Shown: positions 4,863 to 8,841 of the stretch, one piece after another
Layout: each line of letters begins with the position of its first letter
Numbering within the stretch: position 1 is the first letter of the stretch
From: an uncultured Clostridia bacterium
GTDB lineage: Bacteria > Bacillota > Clostridia > Christensenellales > Aristaeellaceae
Direction of reading: 5' to 3'
Assembly (NCBI GenBank): GCA_934663625.1
Contig: CAKUKP010000091.1
Location: 1-8,841, forward strand
Length of the DNA: 8,841 bases
Translations under genes and position numbers: made by a program
Notes under the pieces: generated by a model
The model's input: the letters and a program-made list of their open reading frames with translations, nothing else
Told to the model about the DNA's origin: nothing
Database searches by the model: none

Positions 4863-7064
4863 TCAATTCACAATCCGAAGATATTTGTGCTGCACGAAGC
4901 CGTAGCGCCCGTTTAAGCATATGTACGCCCAGGTCGCATCGAACGCGCCCACCTGCACGGTAACGCCCGCGGGCAGGGTGCCCAGCGACGCGCTGGATGT
5001 GGAATTGCTCTTGCGCACGCGAACGGCGGTGGTCGTCACCGCGTACACATTGCAGAAGGTAACGTTGGTATCCTTCGGCGTGCAATCATCGATGATCGGC
5101 GTGACCGCGCGCTTGGTCGGCGCTTTCGTCGGCGCGGGCGTGGCGACCGCCGCCGCGGTCAGATAGCGCTTCGACACATAGCCGTTCTGCCCGCCCTCCG
5201 TCGTCACATAATACCAGTCGTTTGACAGCGTGCGCGCGTACACGCGCGTTCCGCGCTTCAATCGCGCCAGTACGCGGCCGTTCAGCGACGGCGCGCTGCG
5301 CAGCGCAAGGCTGCTGCCGGAGGATACGTTCACGTACATATAGCGGTTGATTTCCGTGGATTTCGGCGTGGACGTGGGCGCGATGGTCGGCGCAGGCGTA
5401 AATATGGGCAGCGTGGGCGACGGCGTACGCGTCGGCTTCACCGTCAGATCGGGCAGGGTCGGCGCGGGCGTATCATCGCCAAAGATCGGCAGCGTCGCGC
5501 CCGGCGTGGGCGTAGGACGCGCGGTGGGCAGAAACGCAGGCGTTGCCGTCGGTTCAACCGTTGCGGTTGCCGTGGGTTTCACCGTCGGGTCTGCCGTCGG
5601 TTCAACCGTTGCGGTCGCCGTCGGTTCGATCGTCGGGCTTGCGCTCGGCTCCGGTGTGGGACTCTCGCTCGGTTCCGGCGTGGGGCTCTCACTCGGTTCC
5701 GGCGTGGGATACGTGCTCCCCGCGTGCGCGCCGCCGCCCGTATCCGAAAGCGAAAGCGTGCGCCGGGTCGTGCCCGGATAATAGAATTCCAGAATCTGTC
5801 CGCAGGATGCGCCGTAATCGCGCGCCATCACCTGTGCGCCGCGCTGGGACATGCCGATGCCGTGTCCCCAGCGGCGGAAGGTGACTGTAAAAGCGTCCGC
5901 GCCCGCTTCCACCGCGATCGTTTCATTGCTGCCCGAATTGATGGACAGATCATACCAGCTTTCGAACGCGCCGTAGGTGGGAATATCCACATCGCAGGTG
6001 AGCTGCGCGCTTTTGCCATTTGCCTGCGCGGAAACGGTAATGTTGAACGTAAGCGTTCGGTACAACCGGCTGGGGCTTGCATATTTCGGATCGCGGGGCG
6101 TAATTGCGTTGATCGACTGAATTTCGACCTGCGCACCCGCCAGCCCCGCCGCGTTCAGCGCGGGCGCGGTTCCCGCCCGCAGTGCAGCGGCTAACTTTTC
6201 ATGCAAACCGGAAGCGTCGCGGCGAATCGCCGCCGTTTTCTTTTTGCCCGCGCTTTGCAGATCGTAGGGATCATCCTTCACCACGGAATAGCTCAGCGCA
6301 TTCCCCCACGCATTTTTCGTGGATTCGGTCTGCCCGCCGTTGGAAGCGGTATAATAGCACGAAGCCAGCGCCGATCCCGCGTACAGCGTAAGCCCCGCCG
6401 TGCCGCGCACGGCGTTGATCACATTGCCGTAGGATGCATTGTAGCCCTTGAACACCTGATTGGATGTATTGTCGGTCACATCGTAATAGCTAGAGCCGCG
6501 CGCGCTCTTCTGCCGCAGGGCATAGTTGCGCGCCGCGACCGCCTGCGCCTTCAGCGCTTCCAGCGGATAGGAATCGGACATTTCATACGCCACCACGCCG
6601 CAGAGGTAATCTTCGATATAGATGCTCAAAACGGTGTTGATCGCGTTTCCGGATGCGTAAAAGGTCAGATCGCCGCTGAACAGATTGGCTAAGGATGGCG
6701 AAGTAAAGCGCACGCCGCGGTTTCCACCCTGGGTGCGCGTAAGCCGTACGCTCGACCCGCAGGCAACCTGCCAATCGCCGCAGGTTACGGTCAGACTGCC
6801 GCCCGCCGCCTGCACATATACCGCCGTGCCCGCGGGCACGGCATAGCCATCGTCCACCATCAGCACATAATCGCATTGCGGGGTCAGATGAATTGATGAG
6901 GGCGAACCCAGCCGCGTTAAATACACGCGGATCATGCCGTCGGAGGCCGCATACGCATCGTTCTGCGCGCACGGAATCCAATCCGCGGAAAACGCCAGAA
7001 CAGCAATCAGAAGCACGCAGATCAGCCGCCGCCAGAAAAAACGCCGTTCGTATTTTTCGCGCAT
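4863..7064 (-). CDS. SpoIID/LytB-domain protein with P/T-rich linker and two SH3 domains
   Basis: A 733-aa secreted envelope protein. Residues 1-40 hold a signal sequence (basic MREKYERRFFWRR, hydrophobic core, AYAA). The SpoIID domain spans about 45-440 and shows GVVAYEMSDSYPLEALKAQA (156-175, E161 at the place of the catalytic Glu of SpoIID lytic transglycosylases), SNGGQTES (241-248), WG..L.Y....DPYD (253-268), and GHGIGMSQRGA (400-410) with FYYPGT (427-432). A P/T/S/E-rich linker follows (about 452-570) with internal repeats, then two bacterial SH3 domains (about 577-637 and 674-732) that usually bind the cell wall. Sporulation SpoIID cleaves denuded glycan strands; the linker and SH3 modules suggest a vegetative or surface relative, so a sporulation role should not be assumed. 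The start at 7062-7064 follows AAGGGGG by 9 nt. It is the first gene of the operon with the peptidoglycan-binding protein and trmN6. Confidence 0.88.
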   Translation of the reverse strand: MREKYERRFFWRRLICVLLIAVLAFSADWIPCAQNDAYAASDGMIRVYLTRLGSPSSIHLTPQCDYVLMVDDGYAVPAGTAVYVQAAGGSLTVTCGDWQVACGSSVRLTRTQGGNRGVRFTSPSLANLFSGDLTFYASGNAINTVLSIYIEDYLCGVVAYEMSDSYPLEALKAQAVAARNYALRQKSARGSSYYDVTDNTSNQVFKGYNASYGNVINAVRGTAGLTLYAGSALASCYYTASNGGQTESTKNAWGNALSYSVVKDDPYDLQSAGKKKTAAIRRDASGLHEKLAAALRAGTAPALNAAGLAGAQVEIQSINAITPRDPKYASPSRLYRTLTFNITVSAQANGKSAQLTCDVDIPTYGAFESWYDLSINSGSNETIAVEAGADAFTVTFRRWGHGIGMSQRGAQVMARDYGASCGQILEFYYPGTTRRTLSLSDTGGGAHAGSTYPTPEPSESPTPEPSESPTPEPSASPTIEPTATATVEPTADPTVKPTATATVEPTATPAFLPTARPTPTPGATLPIFGDDTPAPTLPDLTVKPTRTPSPTLPIFTPAPTIAPTSTPKSTEINRYMYVNVSSGSSLALRSAPSLNGRVLARLKRGTRVYARTLSNDWYYVTTEGGQNGYVSKRYLTAAAVATPAPTKAPTKRAVTPIIDDCTPKDTNVTFCNVYAVTTTAVRVRKSNSTSSASLGTLPAGVTVQVGAFDATWAYICLNGRYGFVQHKYLRIVN
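5544..5709 (-). repeat. tandem coding repeats in the P/T/S/E linker
   Basis: Two nested patterns are visible. A 24-bp unit encoding PTPEPSES-like octapeptides starts at 5644, 5668 and 5692 (the last copy matches for about 18 bp). A perfect 24-bp match, starting TGCCGTCGGTTCAACC on the plus strand, occurs at 5544-5567 and 5592-5615, 48 bp apart, encoding EPTATA/EPTADP-type units. Together they make a low-complexity, probably extended, wall-spanning linker, and the near-identity of the copies makes length changes by slippage or recombination likely. Confidence 0.8.
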
Positions 7065-7115
7065 TCAACCGCGCCCCCTTACCGTATACATACTGCACCC
7101 GATTATCCAATTTAT

Positions 7116-7144
7116 ATTATACATAAAACGGGCGGCGCATTCCA
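7116..7144 (-). promoter_or_regulatory. candidate promoter of the SpoIID-like operon
   Basis: A perfect minus-strand TATAAT at 7116-7121 has TGGAAT at 7139-7144, 17 bp upstream, which is a weak -35 (3 of 6 bases). A second -10-like GATAAT lies at 7102-7107 without a clear -35. The resulting leader would be about 45 nt, ending in AAGGGGG. The -10 is convincing, the -35 is not; another sigma factor or an activator may be used. Confidence 0.5.
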
Positions 7145-7154
7145 CAGATTCACA

Positions 7155-7172
7155 GCAATGTCAAATCATTGC
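7155..7172. other. inverted repeat in the divergent intergenic region
   Basis: GCAATG (7155-7160) and CATTGC (7167-7172) are perfect inverted 6-mers separated by TCAAAT. The site lies between the candidate divergent promoters for the SpoIID-like operon and the B6 kinase, so it could be an operator half-site pair. It is short enough to be chance. Confidence 0.25.
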
Positions 7173-7235
7173 CGCAATCGCCGTATTTTTCCGTTCAAAG
7201 ATAACACGCCGTGCGGAATATCAAAATGATCGCTT

Positions 7236-7241
7236 TATAAT
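7236..7241 (+). promoter_or_regulatory. -10 element of a candidate promoter for the B6 kinase
   Basis: A perfect TATAAT on the plus strand, about 50 bp before the kinase start, lacks a recognisable -35 at 16-18 bp. An alternative -10, TAAAAT at 7249-7254, has ATGATC 17 bp upstream, equally weak. The region 7195-7260 is clearly more AT-rich than the flanking genes, as expected for a promoter. Confidence 0.45.
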
Positions 7242-7267
7242 CATCTGTTAAAATAAAGGTATTGGAA

Positions 7268-7294
7268 ATGGATGCGAAGGAGCGATGGATATGA
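7268..7294 (+). CDS. possible eight-codon leader ORF overlapping the kinase start
   Basis: ATG at 7268 opens a frame that reads MDAKERWI and ends with TGA at 7292-7294, overlapping the kinase start codon in the form ATGA (7291-7294). AAAGG at 7255-7259 gives it a weak but correctly spaced ribosome binding site, and its codons contain the kinase's own AAGGAG. Termination-reinitiation coupling is a possible role. Such short ORFs arise by chance, so this is tentative. Confidence 0.25.
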   Translation: MDAKERWI

Positions 7295-8112
7295 AGCGCG
7301 TGGTTACCATACAGGATCTTTCCTGCATCGGCCGCTGTTCGCTGGGCGTGGCGATGGCGGTGCTGCCCGCGATGGGCATTGAAACCGCCGCGCTGCCGAC
7401 GGCGCTGCTGTCCGCCCATACGCAGTTCGAGGGCTTTACCTTCCTCGATCTGACCGACGAGGCCGAAAAGATCATGGCGCACTGGCAGAAGCTGGGCATC
7501 CGCTTCGATACGATTTATATCGGCTATCTGGGTTCCGTTCGGCTGGTGCGCATGGCTTCCCGATTTATCCATATTTTCCGCACTGCCGGTACGCGCGTGA
7601 TCATCGATCCCGCCTTCGGCGATAATGGAAAGCTGTACACGGGCTTTGATCTGGAATATGTCGCGCGCGTTCGCGATCTGTGCGCGCAGGCGGACGTGAT
7701 TTTGCCGAACGCGACCGAGGTATGCTATCTTGTGGGCATGGAATATGGAAACGATGTATCCGCCACGCGCGAAATCATTCGCCGCGCGGGCGAATTGCTG
7801 GGCGGCGATCTGAAAAATGTATTGATCACCAGCTGCCGCTTTGCGGATGATCAAACCGGACTCGCCTGCATCGGCAAAAATGCATTTCAGTATCCGCACG
7901 CACTGCTGCCCTATTCGCTGCAGGGCAGCGGTGATCTGTTCGCATCGGTATTCGCCGGAATGATCACGCTGGATCGCGATATCGAAGCCGCCGCGCGCAT
8001 CGCCGCCGATTTCACCTACGATGCGCTGGAATATTCCATGCGCCTTCCGGATCGCCGCTGGTACGGGCTGGATTTCGAACCGATGCTGGCGGAGCTGATC
8101 AAACGCATCTGA
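7291..8112 (+). CDS. pdxK: pyridoxal/pyridoxamine kinase (PdxK/PdxY family)
   Basis: A cytoplasmic B6-vitamer kinase of the ribokinase superfamily, 273 aa, close to the usual 270-290. It should phosphorylate pyridoxal, pyridoxamine or pyridoxine with ATP to feed the pyridoxal 5'-phosphate pool. Visible are the N-terminal VVTIQDLSCIGRCSLGVA (4-21), the substrate-lid area LSAHTQFEGFTFLDLT (40-55), DPAFGDNG (106-113), the ATP-site PNATE (139-143) and GSGDLFASVFAG (212-223), with D215 as the catalytic base. The family signature is normally GTGD; here Ser replaces Thr, a conservative change. I start at ATG 7291 because AAGGAG is 8 nt upstream; the in-frame ATG at 7285 is only 2 nt from it. The gene is divergent from the SpoIID-like operon and stands alone on this strand. 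PdxK versus PdxY substrate preference cannot be decided from sequence. Confidence 0.9.
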   Translation: MKRVVTIQDLSCIGRCSLGVAMAVLPAMGIETAALPTALLSAHTQFEGFTFLDLTDEAEKIMAHWQKLGIRFDTIYIGYLGSVRLVRMASRFIHIFRTAGTRVIIDPAFGDNGKLYTGFDLEYVARVRDLCAQADVILPNATEVCYLVGMEYGNDVSATREIIRRAGELLGGDLKNVLITSCRFADDQTGLACIGKNAFQYPHALLPYSLQGSGDLFASVFAGMITLDRDIEAAARIAADFTYDALEYSMRLPDRRWYGLDFEPMLAELIKRI

Positions 8113-8126
8113 GTAACGCACGGATA

Positions 8127-8318
8127 CTACAGTTCTTCCCGTTCTTCGATCAGGCTTTCCACGAAAAATTCGATAAATTCATGGCACTTGATGCAGCTTT
8201 TGCCGCAGCCGGTCATGCGCTGCACATCTTCAAAGCTGCGCGCGCCGTTTTCCACGGTGCGGACGATATCGCCGTAAGTAATCCCCGTGCAATCGCACGC
8301 CACCTTGTTCAGATTCAT
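8127..8318 (-). CDS. small BFD-like [2Fe-2S] protein
   Basis: A 63-aa protein matching the BFD-like (bacterioferritin-associated ferredoxin) [2Fe-2S] domain in stand-alone form. The ligand pattern is CDC near the N terminus (C8, C10) and CIKC (C42, C45) in the TGCGKSCIKCHEFIE segment; C38 is an additional Cys. The helical stretch between them, ITYGDIVRTVENGARSFEDVQRMTG, is typical. It probably carries electrons or binds Fe-S in the cytoplasm; in most genomes the partner of the stand-alone form is unknown. ATG 8316-8318 follows GCGAGG by 7 nt. It lies behind the gap terminator, so it depends on readthrough or a weak promoter overlapping the gap stop. Its 3' end is only 14 bp from the end of the convergent kinase gene, with no terminator visible between them. 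Confidence 0.85.
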   Translation of the reverse strand: MNLNKVACDCTGITYGDIVRTVENGARSFEDVQRMTGCGKSCIKCHEFIEFFVESLIEEREEL

Positions 8319-8336
8319 GATAACCTCGCGTAATTT

Positions 8337-8368
8337 ACAGAAAAGGGAGAGCCCGAAAGCTCTCCCTT
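8337..8368 (-). terminator. intrinsic terminator of gap
   Basis: On the minus strand AAGGGAGAGC and GCTCTCCCTT (8359-8368 and 8343-8352) form a perfect 10-bp stem with loop TTTCGG, and the T-rich end of the stem continues as TTCTGTAAATT. It lies 22 bp after the gap stop codon. Confidence 0.85.
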
Positions 8369-8390
8369 CAATATTTCTGTTCTTCCCGAA

Positions 8391-8840
8391 TTATGCCAAC
8401 TCGGAGAAGTACTTGATGGTACGTACCATCTGAGATACGTAGCTGTTCTCGTTATCATACCAGGACACGACCTGAACCTGAGAGGTGCCGTTTTCCAGAT
8501 TCTGAACCATGGTCTGGGTGGCATCGAACAGGGAGCCGAAGCGCATTCCGATTACGTCGGAGGATACGATTTCATCCTCGTTGTAGCCGAAGGATTCGGT
8601 CGCTTCCGCCTTCATCTGGGCGTTGATCTGTTCCTTGGTCACGGTGCCCTTCACAACGGCGTTCAGGATGGTGGTGGAGCCGGTGGGAGTGGGAACGCGC
8701 TGTGCAGCGCCGATCAGCTTGCCGTTCAGAGCCGGAATTACCAGACCGATCGCCTTGGCTGCGCCGGTGCTGTTGGGAACGATGTTCACAGCGCCAGCGC
8801 GGGAACGACGCAGGTCGCCCTTGCGCTGCGGGCCGTCCAG
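8391..8840 (-). CDS. gap: glyceraldehyde-3-phosphate dehydrogenase, C-terminal part
   Basis: The last 149 residues of a phosphorylating class I GAPDH, which interconverts glyceraldehyde 3-phosphate and 1,3-bisphosphoglycerate in glycolysis. The 5' part, including the NAD-binding domain and the catalytic Cys, lies beyond the right edge. Family hallmarks seen: GPQRKGDLRRSRAGAVNIVP, STGAAKAIGLVIP, LNGKLIGAAQRVPTPTGS, ESFGYNEDEIVSSDVIG, SLFDATQT and the C-terminal VSWYDNENSYVSQMVRTIKY. The first ATG-like start in this frame inside the window (a GTG at 8787-8789) is internal, not the true start. The gene is followed by its own terminator, then by the BFD-like gene. Confidence 0.96.
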   Translation of the reverse strand: MDGPQRKGDLRRSRAGAVNIVPNSTGAAKAIGLVIPALNGKLIGAAQRVPTPTGSTTILNAVVKGTVTKEQINAQMKAEATESFGYNEDEIVSSDVIGMRFGSLFDATQTMVQNLENGTSQVQVVSWYDNENSYVSQMVRTIKYFSELA

Positions 8841-8841
8841 A

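Noticed and set aside
5347..5781. Plus-strand 144-aa frame of G/V-rich repeats opposite the SpoIID-like gene
   Set aside because: It is the antisense reading of the P/T-rich linker repeats. It has no ribosome binding site and its repetitiveness is fully explained by the minus-strand gene.
4863..7064. Calling the SpoIID-domain gene true spoIID of the sporulation engulfment machinery
   Set aside because: The P/T linker and two SH3 domains are not part of classical SpoIID, and spoIIQ/spoIIID-type neighbours are missing.
7195..8121. Minus-strand 308-aa frame opposite the B6 kinase
   Set aside because: It is a GC-driven shadow frame with no family signature or ribosome binding site, and the plus-strand kinase has all its motifs.

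Overview
The window looks like chromosomal DNA of a fairly GC-rich, Gram-positive-type bacterium, most likely of the Bacillota (Clostridia). The basis is strong GGAGG-type ribosome binding sites, a terminator-type TPP riboswitch in front of an ECF-family ThiT, an MnmM/YtqB tRNA methyltransferase, a SpoIID-type glycan hydrolase with SH3 domains, and secreted proteins with P/T linkers. The exact lineage is inference. I see no IS element, integrase, phage gene, CRISPR array, rRNA or tRNA.

Layout from left to right. At 1-61 a strong hairpin plus T tract terminates a plus-strand gene that enters from the left; its stop codon lies in one arm of the hairpin and the stop of the first minus-strand gene lies in the other. 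Minus-strand unit 1 (1440 to 44) has a near-consensus promoter, then a secreted VanY/LdcB-type M15 carboxypeptidase and the tRNA U34 methyltransferase mnmM. Minus-strand unit 2 (about 2744 to 1451) has a promoter -10, a TPP riboswitch, an intrinsic terminator as expression platform, a further 200-nt leader with alternating complementary repeats, thiT with an unusual N-terminal extension, and a strong terminator. Minus-strand unit 3 (about 7121 to 2779) is a tightly packed operon: a large secreted SpoIID-domain protein with a P/T/S/E-rich linker and two SH3 domains, a secreted protein with four peptidoglycan-binding repeats and what looks like a dead NlpC/P60 domain, and the tRNA methyltransferase trmN6.

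Divergent from unit 3, on the plus strand, is a pyridoxal/pyridoxamine kinase (7291-8112), possibly preceded by an eight-codon leader ORF that overlaps its start as ATGA. It converges on a small BFD-like [2Fe-2S] protein. That gene sits behind a good terminator that ends a glyceraldehyde-3-phosphate dehydrogenase gene, cut by the right edge of the window.

Functionally the genes are cell-envelope remodelling (carboxypeptidase, SpoIID-like enzyme, peptidoglycan-binding protein), cofactor supply (thiamine uptake, B6 salvage), tRNA modification (positions 34 and 37) and glycolysis. The most interesting points are non-coding or domain-level: the thiT leader downstream of the riboswitch with competing pairings, a ThiT that carries a secreted acidic head and lacks two ligand-contact residues, the inactive-looking NlpC/P60 domain, and the hairpin that carries two opposing stop codons. 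I did not find a clearly new multi-gene system.
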